A DNA stretch of 64,000 nucleotides from Chlamydoabsidia padenii (taxonomy: Eukaryota; Mucoromycota; Mucoromycetes; Mucorales; Cunninghamellaceae): positions 310,001 to 374,000 of the forward strand of contig JAIWND010000014.1 of assembly GCA_025330725.1 (NCBI GenBank), read 5' to 3'. Below are positions 1 to 12,983 of the stretch, piece after piece. Positions within the stretch are counted from its first letter, which is position 1. Each line of letters starts with the position of its first letter. The notes beneath the pieces are model-generated. The model had not been told where the DNA came from and did no database searches. It worked only from the letters and a program-made list of their open reading frames with translations. Both the position numbers and the translations under genes were made by a program.

Positions 1-216
1 ATCAGATCAAACATTTTAGTCATCACATGCCTATACATATAAGCCTTTCTCTTTCCATACCTTTGGTAGAGTTCCGTCATTGATGAGATGAATAGTTTTG
101 ATTATTCTTATTTCTCGTGTGCTGTTATTTGCATAAACGATCCATTGTCCGTGGTTTTCCCTTTTAAAATGATAGACCCTTTTTTTTGCCAAGTGTAGCA
201 CCATGCAAAACTTCAA
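1..216 (-). CDS. possible 5' exon of a minus-strand gene running off the window
   Basis: An open frame starts with ATG at 216 and runs toward the left edge, with a plausible donor (AAG|GTATGG) near 54 whose acceptor would lie outside the window. The roughly 53 residues before that donor are of mixed, globular-looking composition (Trp, Tyr, His, Arg), not low complexity. I do not recognise a family. The gap of about 150 bp to the divergent CKS1 gene holds a promoter element that could serve either gene. This may be chance; the call rests only on the open frame and its position. Confidence 0.25.
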
Positions 217-228
217 TCGCCGCTTTAG

Positions 229-240
229 TCGGTATTTGAA
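229..240 (-). promoter_or_regulatory. TTCAAA-NN-CCG element upstream of CKS1
   Basis: Reads TCGGTATTTGAA on the plus strand, an exact match on the minus strand, 127 bp before the CKS1 ATG. A related TTCAATCGCCGC lies about 15 bp further left. Confidence 0.6.
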
Positions 241-366
241 TATGATCGTGGCTGGAATGAGCCACGCCTCGCTCTTATTTTTTTTGGGGGGGGTCCCTCT
301 TCATTTCTTTCTCCTCTTTTTTTTAGTTCACACACATACACACACAAACACAGCAACACCAACGAC

Positions 367-1240
367 ATGAAACGATCTCTGCAGGAAGATAAGAAGAAAC
401 AAGTGGATGATAAAGGGAACATTAAACAATCAGCTCCACCTGAAGGTACTACAGAAACAAGACAATTTAAGCAACGGAAACAGGAACATCAACTTTTACA
501 ACAACAAGAACAAGAACAACAAAAGCGAAAAGAAGAACTCGAAACTCAAAGAATTCGAGAACGAATGCACCGTGATGTCGTGGCTTACAAGAGCAGAATC
601 AGATACTCTGAAATCTATAAAGGTAAAAAACAAAATGGTTATCATACAATCGAATGACTAACTCTTGTTTATTTGTCATAGATGAAGAGTACCAGTACAG
701 GTAATGAAAGACAAGGACAACCCAATGTATCTATTACTAACCTCTTTTTTTTTTTTTTTTTTACGTGCATTCCTTTAACAATAGACATGTCACTTTACCA
801 CCACAGATAGCCCAGTATCTTCCGGACAAAAACCTCAAGATTCTTTTGCGGGAAAGCGAATACCGTCGCTTGGGTGTGAATATATCTTCAGGCTGGGAAC
901 ATTATATGATCTATCGTAAGTGTGGAATCCAAAAAAAGAAGGCAGGACTAACTCTACTCTTATAGAACCTGAACCCAACATATTGTTATTAAAACGCAGT
1001 ATCGAATTCGCTAAAAAGGTAAATTTGATCAACAAGAAAAGGGGTTTACTAACACATCTATAGTTGGATGAAGAATATAGGCGTCAAATCGACCAGAAGA
1101 GATTACAAGAAAAGGAAGCAGTGAAAAATGGAACAGCACCACCACCACCAATAACAACAACTCGACGAAAAGTGGGCAGGACGACACGCCTCACAACATC
1201 AACAGCACCTTCAATGAAACCAAAGCCTCAAGCTGACTAA
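367..1240 (+). CDS. CKS1: CKS1, cyclin-dependent kinase regulatory subunit
   Basis: Exons 367-622, 682-700, 785-915, 966-1018 and 1064-1240 join into 211 residues. The core from about residue 78 is unmistakable for the CKS/Suc1 family: RYSEIYKDEEYQYRHVTLP, then RRLGVNISSGWEHYMIY and the PEPNILLLKR strand. In this family that surface binds Cdk1 and phospho-threonine and helps multisite phosphorylation by the kinase in nucleus and cytoplasm. The HxPEPxxxxF hinge region reads Y-R/Q-PEPNILL. Two extras flank the core: a Gln/Lys/Glu-rich N-terminal extension of about 75 residues and a Thr/Pro/Arg-rich tail after the last intron. The start is the first ATG after a CA-rich leader. Exon 2 is a micro-exon of 19 nt. 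Function by family is secure; the exact start is less so. Confidence 0.93.
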
Positions 1241-1318
1241 ACCCACCAATACCACCTTACTACTCTTTGTATATAGTCTCCATTCAATATATTGTCAATA
1301 AACCACGTCGAATTCCTT

Positions 1319-1330
1319 GCGGCCTTTGAA
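1319..1330 (-). promoter_or_regulatory. TTCAAA-NN-CCG element upstream of the 1407 gene
   Basis: GCGGCCTTTGAA, an exact match (minus strand), 77 bp before ATG 1407 and between the end of CKS1 and that gene. Its position favours 1407 over the in-frame upstream ATG at 1332 as start. Confidence 0.6.
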
Positions 1331-1406
1331 AATGTCGGCATTGTTTATATTTATCATTATTCTATCTCTTCTCTCTTCTTTCTTTTCTCTTCCCTTTATA
1401 CATATA

Positions 1407-3249
1407 ATGACACCTAATGTTATACTGGATTCATTGAATGAATTTGAAATTATTCCCATTCAAGGTAAAATCGTCGCCAAAAATAAAAAAATAAAAAAAA
1501 GGAAAACTAACATGCATTTTTTGAATAGACATTCAAGCGGCCATCATCAGTAGTTGTAAACCTTTGGAGGAACCGAATTACGCCAAGGAAGAAGCTGAAG
1601 AAGATAGTATGACCACCTACTGCACATCCTTGGTACACCTTTTATTGTCATCAACATCATTAGGTAAAAGAATAAACAACACTAATTTGACAATTAACAA
1701 CAATGACGACATGGATTTGGATACAAGTGGGAATTTGAAGAATTTGGGTGGGATGAATTATATGGATAAATCATTACGGTATCATCAACTGGTACCACTT
1801 GACTTTAATACGGTGTTTGTAAACTCTTATCGATCTCTATGCACCTTGACTCTACCTCTTTGGCCCCGACATCATCAACAATCTTGGGTGATGCATGAAA
1901 AAACAAAGTTACTTCCCATGATCCAGATACCATGCATACTCGATAAAGATGGACAACACTCTCCAGTCTCATTAATGCAAGTAGACCATTTGAACCCCTT
2001 GTTTTATTATATTAACTAACTTACTTTTATTACATATGTGATTTACTAGTGCTCAAGATCATCTCCGATTGCGCCCAACAGATATTAATCAAGTGATCAA
2101 ACTGGGAAATGCTTTTTATACCGATGCATTGTTTGACATGAAACATATTGAAGTAAGAACCGGTCAAAGAAAAACGGGGGATAATTGTGATTCTAACCTC
2201 TCCTTCTAGCCTTTACCTAGACTTGGACTCAAGACAAGTTATTATATACCAAGGATTCGATCTGATCGGTGTGATGGAACAGTGCCTCAGCAAAGCGATG
2301 ATAATGATTTGGATCTTACTTTAAACTTCTTTGATAACATCGATCAACACAACGTACCACCTACGACTTTACAACCTTATCCAGCCCTCATCATCCCGGA
2401 AAAAAGAAATTATTACCAACAACAACAATGTGTTAAAGATATTCCGACAAAAGTAGGGACTAGCGGGTATTGGTCGAAATCCAATAAACAGGCACCAGTA
2501 AATCAACCTCCACAAAGTCTATCACCTCATCAACAATCATCATCTATTGTCTCATTATCCAATTCTCTTTTTGGTGGTCATCATTCCTCACCTGGTACCA
2601 AATCTCCTCATACAACGACTTGCTCTCATGAACAAATCCACCAACTCAACGACCATCAAGCGGACAACCTCTCAATGAATTCACTGTCTCTTGATGATGG
2701 TGATGTTGATCACGATCCAGAAAAGGTAAATAACAAAACAGTGATAGGACTAACACTGACTCCTTTAACAGATTGAATCCAACATCTCACTATTTCATCA
2801 CGAATCAACCATTGTCAATACCAAACATACTCCACAAGCAGAAAAGGTATTCAAGGTAATGATAGGGAAAAGTACTATTAACTCATTAATTGATCTTGAT
2901 AATGCTAGAAACCAACCTTCTGGAACCGCCGGTCACTGTTGAATCGTCAATCACCCGAAAAGGAACAACAACAACAAGCAACTACTTCACCCTTCACCTT
3001 CTCACCTGGCCACAATGTGCGTGATTTCTTGGCAAGCCGTCAAGCTAAACCAGTATGCTCCTCATCTTTGATAGGTAATGAAGATAGAATTTTTTTTAAA
3101 AAAACAACAACTATGTACTCATCTTCTCCATTCCCATAGGCTCATCCAAACTGAAACGATCGTGGTGTGACTTGGACGAACCTGATCAACATCTTCCTGC
3201 CAAAAAGAAAGAAGAATGGAAATGGACAGGTCATAATAAAATAGTTTAG
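1407..3249 (+). CDS. hypothetical protein, 494 residues, family not recognised
   Basis: Exons 1407-1464, 1529-1976, 2050-2152, 2210-2725, 2772-2855, 2909-3074 and 3140-3249 keep one frame of 495 codons. The second intron (1977-2049) has a GC-AG boundary with a strong GCAAGT donor; only this choice keeps the frame. I recognise no domain. The N-terminal third looks globular (a Leu/Ser helix near residue 45, then Trp/Pro-rich segments), the middle is rich in Gln, His and Ser, and the C-terminus has basic patches (KLKR, AKKKEE) that may be nuclear signals. An in-frame upstream ATG at 1332 would add a hydrophobic, signal-peptide-like stretch, but that stretch is CT-rich like the leaders of neighbouring genes, so I prefer 1407. 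The gene lies only 166 bp after CKS1 on the same strand. Confidence 0.75.
1977..2049 (+). other. GC-AG intron
   Basis: Donor AT|GCAAGTAG, acceptor TACTAG. A GT donor three bases downstream (CAA|GTAGAC) breaks the frame, whereas the GC donor restores it exactly. Confidence 0.75.
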
Positions 3250-3532
3250 TCTATAGTGTTTTACATTAATTTAGTATTGTATCCTAAATAAATAACTGGG
3301 GGTGAGAGTTGTATTGGCCATCTCTAATTTACCAATAAAATAAACAATCTTTGTGAAAGACTCTGGGTTGCATTAATCTCGATCAAACTCCGACATTTTT
3401 TGCTCACAGGTGTCAATTCACAAACGTGGGTCTCTGCAAGTAAAAATAGTAGAGACTGTATTATATAATGTTTATTAAATCAAGTGGCATTCTATAAACT
3501 ACAATTGGGATGTGTGAATAAAGGGATCTATA

Positions 3533-5225
3533 CTATGATTCGTCCATCAAGTCATCATCAGCCAAAGGCATCAAGTCCAGATGATCAAAATGTAATGATT
3601 TGCATTCCAATGTTGAGAGATTGATAAGGGCAATATCACCAGTATGAGCAAACGAAGGAACCAACACCACACGTACTTTCTGTTTATTAGGACCTAAAAA
3701 ATGAGAGATGATGATTAGACACCTACCTTTTTTTTTCATGTTTCTTTTTTATTACCTTCTACTAGACGTGTTTCAAATTGAGGTTGATTGCCAATAAAGT
3801 AGATATGAGGACATTCTTTCAAAATAAAAGGATCATTATCTTGGAATGGATGACACCCTGTAAGGAAAAAAAATTAAGAAGATGGTCAAGTGTCATGTCA
3901 TTTCCCCATGCATATATCCTTTTGACTTACATAAAGTATCTGGTGCAGAGGGAGCCATATGGCGCCAGAATAACGTATCTTCCGCCATTTTCAATCTATC
4001 TACATCGTTTATATATTTATATATATCATCCACGTTTTGACCCGATGTTCCAAGTAATCTATAAATAAAAGGAATTGTTAGAATGATGATACATATTTGC
4101 ATTATCTACACAACTTACAGAGTATTGTCTAATTTGCTCCAGTATGGATTTGTTACAGGTTGGAATGAAGATAGACTCTTGGATCGATCAAACAAGAAGC
4201 GTTGAAGAGGTTGTTGAGGTAAGTGAATACCGACAGGATCATTTCGACCAGCCATAAGATCCACATCCGCCGTCATACATAGTTCGCTAATAACTTGATC
4301 CAATTGTATCATAGGACTGGCATCGTAACTTGTTGCATCGTACCCATATGTTCTCTATCATAAACAGTATCAGTCCTTGTGTTCACTCACTTTTCTTTTC
4401 TTTCCTGTTTACCTTTTTTCCTGTTTCCGTCAAAACAGGTGGGGATATCGAATTACCAGCAATAATGATACGAGATATTGAAGCACTATCCATTCGATCC
4501 TACATGAATAATAATAAGTATATTAATACATGTAAAAATAGTTGATCATCTTTTCTTTTTTTTTTTTACCTTTTCACTACCAAGTTCACCGGTCAAGTAT
4601 TCAGTCAGTAACTGAATGTTCAAATCGCTATCAGCTTTGGATCCAATATTGAGACCTGATATGATCGCCACATATTTATCACCATCTATATACAAGAGAA
4701 GTTAAGATATATATATATATATATAATGATATTTGTTTCTACTACTATATACCTTTATTTTCATTTGAGGGTAAAGGTTCTTGCTTCGGTAAACCAGGGT
4801 AACATACTTCATGTACTTCAAAAGAACCTGAAGCAGGATCTTCTTTTCCAAGGATACCAACCACCATTCCCGTCACCAAAGATTCCTTGTCCAGTTTTAC
4901 CCCAGTTAGCTTAACCCGACCTGATTCGTCTTCCAATGATACCGTGTTCGTTTCTGCCCTGTATTTTTCTGGTTCAGGTGGTATCAAGAGGTTACTCTAT
5001 TGTTCAAAAAAAAAAAGGGGGGGTGTGAGTACGACCAACTTTTTTCTTCCATTTACCCAACTTACTTCAGCAGACAGATCCTTCATGACGTTTGGTTTCA
5101 GAGGCATATCAAGATAAATGGTACCAATAATGTAACACAGTTCATTTGATTGTACATCAAGCGCCTTTGGTACGTAAGTCGGTTTGTCTAGTAAACAGGA
5201 AGAAAAAGATTAGTTTACCTTATAC

Positions 5226-5260
<35 letters not shown>

Positions 5261-5558
5261 GTATTTACCTTTATGTGATCCCCAACGCTTTTTAGCTTCT
5301 TCCAAGACTACTTGTCGAAGATATAAAAGTCGGACAAAGTAGATACTGGCATATTGTTTCTGGAAGGTGTGGTCTTTGACAATGAATGGTTGCTGGAGTT
5401 GAGAAGGTTGATCGTATTGGCAGGTCTTTCGTTCGATCTTGGGAGGCTGGTGATCCATGTCAGGAGCCGTACAGAGTTGTTCACTAATAGAGTTAAGACG
5501 TAAATTAGTATGACAATTACCAAGTGGGAATAACAAATTATAAATACCTATTGTCCAT
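3533..5558 (-). CDS. POL31: DNA polymerase delta subunit 2 (B subunit, POLD2/Pol31/Cdc1)
   Basis: Ten exons, from the start: 5548-5558, 5269-5483, 5066-5187, 4753-4996, 4570-4685, 4413-4499, 4119-4354, 3931-4058, 3756-3857 and 3533-3693. They give 473 residues, close to the animal subunit (about 470). Recognisable family blocks in order: [16 protein letters not shown] and RWGS (N-terminal), an OB-fold segment with [10 protein letters not shown] and TGMVVGILG, then the inactive calcineurin-like phosphoesterase fold with [25 protein letters not shown] and LLGTSGQN, and a C-terminal VVLVPSF strand. The protein is the scaffold between the Pol3 catalytic subunit and Pol32 in nuclear lagging-strand replication. 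Exon 1 codes only four residues. The promoter region is shared, divergently, with YAK1. No broken motif seen. Confidence 0.95.
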
Positions 5559-6155
5559 TGGTGAAGGATTATAACCGGGAAGAGAAGTGAAAAAAAAAAA
5601 AAAAAAAAAAAATCATGGTTCGTTCATCGCGTTTTCAAAGGAAAAAAAAAAAAGATTCAAACCCAGCTCGTGATCATTTTGGGTGCCATTGCATTGAGTA
5701 GTTCAATTGATCAACATGGTGCTTTACTATACGTACACTCATAATCAGTTTCTGGTAATGCAACTCATTATTCATGTCATGAGGATAACTCATGATCTAC
5801 AGCAAAAAGAACTAACGACCATCATCTGGCACACTGATGTTTTGAGGTCGCCCAAAACAGGTAAGGACATGCTATCGTTTCAATAATCTGATAATGGCAA
5901 ACTGGAGTAAAAGGTAATCTTAGTTCCAAATATTGGAGTATAATAAATACATATAGATGGTATTTTTTTGGAAATGAATACTTTTTAGAGTAACCTTCAG
6001 TTAGAAGAGTAGCTAGCTGTGGTTAATGCGTACCCTTTGGAAAATTCGAGGTAATTCAAATCCCGACATCGATAAAAAAAAAGTTAAAAAAGCTCAGGTC
6101 ACCTGGTCATTGCTCCTTCTCTTTTCCTTCTCTCTCTCTCTACATCTTTTATGGA
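5559..6155. other. divergent promoter region POL31/YAK1
   Basis: 597 bp without a coding signal. It holds two poly-A runs, a one-mismatch element TTCAAACCCAGC at 5656-5667 (98 bp from the POL31 ATG), the exact element listed separately, and a CT-rich leader just before YAK1. Confidence 0.6.
6055..6067 (+). promoter_or_regulatory. TTCAAATCCCGAC element upstream of YAK1
   Basis: Exact match, 90 bp before the YAK1 ATG at 6156, followed by poly-A and a CT-rich leader. Confidence 0.65.
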
Positions 6156-8539
<2,384 letters not shown>

Positions 8540-8640
8540 TTAGCATTAGAACATTATACTTTTTTTTTTTTTAATAAAGAAAAAACTTTGTCATAACATA
8601 ATTGTTTTTATTAATTGGGAGGGCATATATATATATGTAT

Positions 8641-9378
8641 CTAGGGGTTATGATCATCATCTTTCTTCTTCTTCTCCACAATCAGTTCCCGAAGCCATTT
8701 GATTTCTTTTTCCAATTCATGTACACGCCGTTGCAGTTGTTGTGATCTTAAAGTAGTTTCATCGGCCGTCCGACGCAATGCTTGCTCCTTCATTTTTTTC
8801 TTTACTCGGAACCGAGCGCTGGCTTCTGTATTCCGTCGACGTTTGAGAATGGCATATGGATCTGAATCACTGTTGTACTCTGGATCATCACTACTGGGCG
8901 AAGTGACCAAAGAAGATTTGCCTTTGGATCGCCTTGATGAAGATTCAGCATGAATCGGAGTTTGCTTTTTTTCAGATCCCGCTTCGGAAGGGTCTGTCAG
9001 TTGCTGTAATCGATGATCGACCATCATCATTGACATGAATGAATCAAAAGGCTCGGAGTGGTGAGTAGGTGTGTTATAACCACTACTAGATGATCCTGTT
9101 GAATTGCTGGTGAGAGGAAACGTCTTATAAAGGCTCGAGAGATCTAACAAAAAGAGGAATAGGGTGAGTTACAATCACTTTTTTATTTTTCCCTTTCAAT
9201 TACCTTTTTGGGAATCCTGAGATGGAGCAGAATGAAATGAAGATGTAGAGGTACTGGCATGAAAAAAGAAAGTAGCGGGGTCTTGGGAAGTTTCAATGGG
9301 TTGAGGTGTCTCGCCCATTTCAAACGCCGGCTTGGAGAAATGAGAGGGGTTAAGATTAGGTGGTGGTATGTTTTTCAT
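8641..9378 (-). CDS. bZIP transcription factor of the CYS3/MetR type
   Basis: Two exons, 9204-9378 and 8641-9143, give 225 residues. The bZIP lies at the C-terminus: basic region about residues 159-181 (KRRRNTEASARFRVKKK) with the N-x3-A-R-F-R signature, then a leucine zipper to about 216 (LQRRVHELEKEIKWLRELI). N-x3-A-R-F-R-hydrophobic-KKK is characteristic of CYS3 (Neurospora) and MetR/Met28-like factors that turn on sulfur acquisition genes; most other bZIPs have S-R-x-R. The N-terminal 150 residues are Ser/Thr/Pro-rich, as in an activation domain. The next gene, on the same strand, is a MET30/SCON2-like F-box protein, whose known partners are exactly such bZIPs. An ATF4-like factor of other role is the alternative. 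Confidence 0.88.
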
Positions 9379-10160
9379 AAGGTTAAAAAAAAAAAAAAGG
9401 AGTGTGAGTGATGGTAATATAAACGAAAGTAAGTGAGCTAAAGTAGAAGAAGAAGAAAAAAGAAAAGAGAAAAGAGACAAAGATATAGAGATACAGAAGT
9501 AAACCTTGTAAGGATGATGATATATATATATATATATATATATAAAGAAGACGGATTTCACATCCCGATCATCGGCCTACTGTCCTAATGATCCGTTTTC
9601 CTAAACAAACTTATAACGTTATCAGGCGCAAAAAGACGATTGTAACAAAATCAAGTATTGATAAGACATGTTTTTTTTTTTTTTCACTTGAGGATTAATG
9701 CAAAACGCATACTTTGCCAATATTCTTGTCCTTACCCCCATTTCATCAAGGTGGCAAGAAACGATGATCCTGAGTCGATGATGTGACAAGTTGCATAATA
9801 AAGCAAGGAAAAGACATTATTTCATTGGCTATAATAAAGTTCTAGCGGCTGGGGTGGATCGTCATGCCCTCTATTGAAGCACATTGACGGTATTTATCTA
9901 TCCAATCACGCCATTTCAGTGACACAAATGGACCAATACACATAAAGTCAAATTGAATGATATTGTTTATTGTTTATAGGATTGAGTAATAATAAAACGA
10001 GTAGACTAAAAAAAAAAAACCAAGGTGAAGTAGGGGAGGGGAAAATACTATATCTATATATACATGATCGATTTGTGTTAGAGAGAGAATTATAAACAGA
10101 ATTGGGGGGGGGTAAAATGTATGAGGGCCAGTATAAGTATGTGATTGTAAAAAAGAGTCG
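9379..10160. other. intergenic region between bZIP and F-box genes
   Basis: Holds the bZIP promoter: a TA dinucleotide run at about 9519-9543 and the one-mismatch element TTCACATCCCGA at 9557-9568, 179 bp before the ATG. The distal part is the 3' region of the F-box gene with A-rich and G-rich runs. No coding signal seen. Confidence 0.55.
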
Positions 10161-12270
10161 TCAATGAGCACCATAGTCCCAAATGCGTACATCACCATCG
10201 TCCGAGCAAGAAATAATCTTGGTATCACCGAGAGCAATAGCAGTAACTGGTCCATTATGACCTTCCAACGCATGCATACACCGACCGCTATCCATATCAA
10301 ACACACGAATGGTTTTATCATGTGAGCCAGACACGATTCGTAAAGTATCATAAGCCAAACCCCAAACACCTTCCACATGTCCGAATAGCGTTCGTACACA
10401 AGCACCTGTTTCCATGTTCCATATTTTCACCGTATTGTCGAGTGATGCCGATAGGATGATAGGGGCGTCTGATAATGCCGCTGATTTATCAGTGGTGGAT
10501 TTTCTGGATGTTTCGTTTGCTGCTGCTGCTGCTGCTGCTGTCATAATGGGGTTGTTTAATGAAGTTCTCGTGGTATCACATCCTGGTCGGAATCCGTTCG
10601 TTCTGCGTTGGTTTGTGTCGATGATCACTTCTTCACCCAAAAGACGATGAGTAAACCCTTTAGGACTTGGAAGAGCAATTTGTACTTGACCGACATGGCC
10701 CTTAAATTCACGAAGACAAGTACGGGTTTGTAGATCCCAGAGCCGCACCGTGGAATCATCGCTACCTAAGAATGTAAAAAGACAAACATCAGGTCAGTCC
10801 ACCGCCTTTTTTTTGGGGGGGGGGGAGGGGTAACTGTTGTAACTATTTACCTGATACCAGTTGATTTTGTGGACAGAGTCGTACAGAGTTAACCCATTCG
10901 GTATGGCCTGTCAAAGTCGAGCATTCACCAGCCTGGAAATTCCAAACACGGATAGTATGATCTGTGCTTCCGGATACCATCAATCGACAGTCAAAATGTA
11001 AGCTGAGGACACCACCAGTATGACCTTCGAGAGTTCGGATACATTCCCCCGTATGTCGATCCCAAATCTTGACCGTGGCATCCATACTTCCAGACACCAG
11101 CTTGGTTTCGTCAAATTGCAATGCCCTGATACACCTAGTATGACCCTTGAGTGACCGGATCAATTCACCCGTTTCCATGTTGAAGATTCGAATCGTTTTA
11201 TCGTAGCCACCAGTGATCACGATATTACTAGAGTCGCAAAATTGGACGCACATCACGCCATCAGTGTGACCTGCAAGCGTGCGTACGGTGTATTTGTTGT
11301 TCCGCCAGTTTCGTTCCACTTTAAGTCGTTCGCTGTATACTTCTTTCCATGGTCGTCGTCGAAGAATCACACCTTGTCCTGGAGAAGGAGCAAGTGGTGG
11401 TCGTAAAGAAGTGTCGTTGGAGAATGAATCAAAAGAGGATGAGGACGAATCCACTTTGAGTCGTTTGTTGTTATCATTTGTTGATTCTGTATCCTTATCT
11501 TGATAAGTAGTAGGACCACAAGGAGTACGTAGTGAATCTACAGGTGGAGGATTAGTGTTATTGATGGTAGTAGTTGATGATGATGATTGAGAAGATGTTG
11601 TCAGTGATCGTTTTCGTACAGTTTGTCGCTTTTTATCCAATAATGGTAATCCCCAACCACACTTTGTGCATTTCTTGTCAATATGTTGTTCACACATACG
11701 GTGCCACAAAGCATCATCATCAGCCAAAGACCGCCAAGATCGGGATACTTGAGCAGCATAACAGAGTGATTTGGCATCCATATAAGAGAAGATCTGCAAG
11801 GAAACTTCATGAGGTAAAATAGATACAAAGTCAATTCGAAGGAGTGGCTTGATTTCATCATGTAAAAAGGACAATTGAGGCATACAACAAGTAGATAATA
11901 GTCCTTTCAAAATAAGCATTCGTTGGTCAGCAGGTGCAGCAGAGAATAAGGACCATATATGAGTAATAGCCGCTCGATCGTTCGTACCAAGTTCCTCCAT
12001 TTGCTATAATAAAAATATATAAAGTCTGATGAGTTGATAATCAGTGAAAAGATGTTGTTGTATTTTTACCTTTTGTACTAGATTAAAGTCAAAGGCATCA
12101 GGCATGCGTTTCTTTATCAAGTCCGGTCTGTGTCGATAACATAGTTTCCTGGTATTGGTGACTTGAGCTGGAATGTGACGAGAGAGGAAATCATGAATAG
12201 AAGGAGCTTGATCTTGAGTGATATCCATTTTACTGATAGTGTCTTGTAAATCAGTTCGAGTTGGTTCCAT
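10161..12270 (-). CDS. MET30: F-box/WD40 protein, MET30/SCON2 (sulfur controller) type
   Basis: Three exons, 12070-12270, 10851-12003 and 10161-10765, give 652 residues. An F-box is visible from about residue 128 (SILPHEVSLQIFSYMDAKSL, then W-R-S-L and LWHRMC), followed by KKCTKCGWGLPLL, which is typical of Met30/SconB. A Ser/Thr-rich linker leads to seven WD40 units from about residue 305 to the end (GHTDGV, GHTRCI, GHTGGV, GHTEWV, GHVGQV, GHVEGV, GHNGPV). The protein would be the substrate adaptor of an SCF ubiquitin ligase that restrains the sulfur-response bZIP when sulfur is plentiful. The fifth WD unit carries an insert of about 60 residues with eight consecutive alanines coded by GCN repeats. 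CDC4-type adaptors are the alternative, but the CGWG segment and the neighbouring bZIP favour MET30. Confidence 0.92.
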
Positions 12271-12983
12271 AGTTTGATGATATAAAAGGATGTCAAATGT
12301 TGGTAATAATGTAAAAAAAGTAAAAATAAAAGGAAAGGAAAGAGAAGCGTGGAAATAACAAATAAAATCAAATCGAGTTCTTTTCCCGTTCACTGCCGAG
12401 ATCGGGAATTCAATTTTCCATTTCTTATAATGTATTTGATTTCACAGACCGCCTCAGGGCAAATAGGATACATGTACGATATGAGAGGCAAAACAGTATT
12501 GTTGTAACATGTTGACTATCAGGATCGTTACTAAACAGTGTCATACCATAATAGCAAATGACAGCAAGTTGTCTTTTTCTTGTATGGTTTAGTTCAGAAA
12601 GACCGTGACCTGGGCGTCGGAATCCACTTTGTAATCTCATTCCTTCTTGTGTCCATTTCTATCAAGTTTAAATACTTTTTTTGATTTGCATACAGTATTG
12701 ATTAATCTGTGGCTCATCATTGTTACAAAAGAGATAAAAGATTTGAATAACCGCTTCCCCCACATCAAGATGTCAAATCACATGTTGGTTCTCTGGTTAT
12801 TTTTCCCACAGTCCATTTTCAAACTCCGAGCTACTCTCTCTTTTAATTTCGTCCTTTTATCTTTTTTTTTTTTTTTTTTTTTTTCTTTCCTCTTTTTTTT
12901 TTTTTTTTTTTCATTTCGTCATCCCCACTCTCACTTTTCCCTCCTTCCTCTATCACCCAAACATATAAAAATCACCTGTATCA
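12271..12983. other. divergent promoter region MET30/LEU5
   Basis: 713 bp. Contains a one-mismatch element TTCACAGACCGC at 12441-12452 (171 bp before the MET30 ATG), the exact element at 12818, then very long T-rich runs and a CT-rich leader before LEU5. A 71-codon minus-strand frame at 12425-12640 has no recognisable content. Confidence 0.5.
12818..12829 (+). promoter_or_regulatory. TTCAAACTCCGA element upstream of LEU5
   Basis: Exact match, about 155 bp before the LEU5 ATG, separated from it by two T-runs of 15-20 nt. Confidence 0.55.

Noticed and set aside
1332..1406. Signal peptide from the upstream in-frame ATG of the 1407 gene
   Set aside because: The stretch is CT-rich like neighbouring leaders, and the promoter element lies at 1319-1330, too close for a transcript including that ATG with a usual leader.
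5210..5272. Tyr/Ile repeat frame over the TA run
   Set aside because: Intronic microsatellite of POL31; the true exon ends at 5269.
6055..6067. TTCAAATCCCG as a tRNA T-loop/B box (TFIIIC site)
   Set aside because: The core does match TTCRANTCC, but the flanking bases lack the pairing G-stem, variants such as TTCAAACGCCG and TTCAAAGGCCG break the B-box consensus while keeping CCG, and sites sit at protein gene promoters. TFIIIC binding is not excluded but explains the variants poorly.
12425..12640. 71-codon minus-strand frame upstream of MET30
   Set aside because: No recognisable content; lies in the divergent promoter and overlaps a promoter-element variant.
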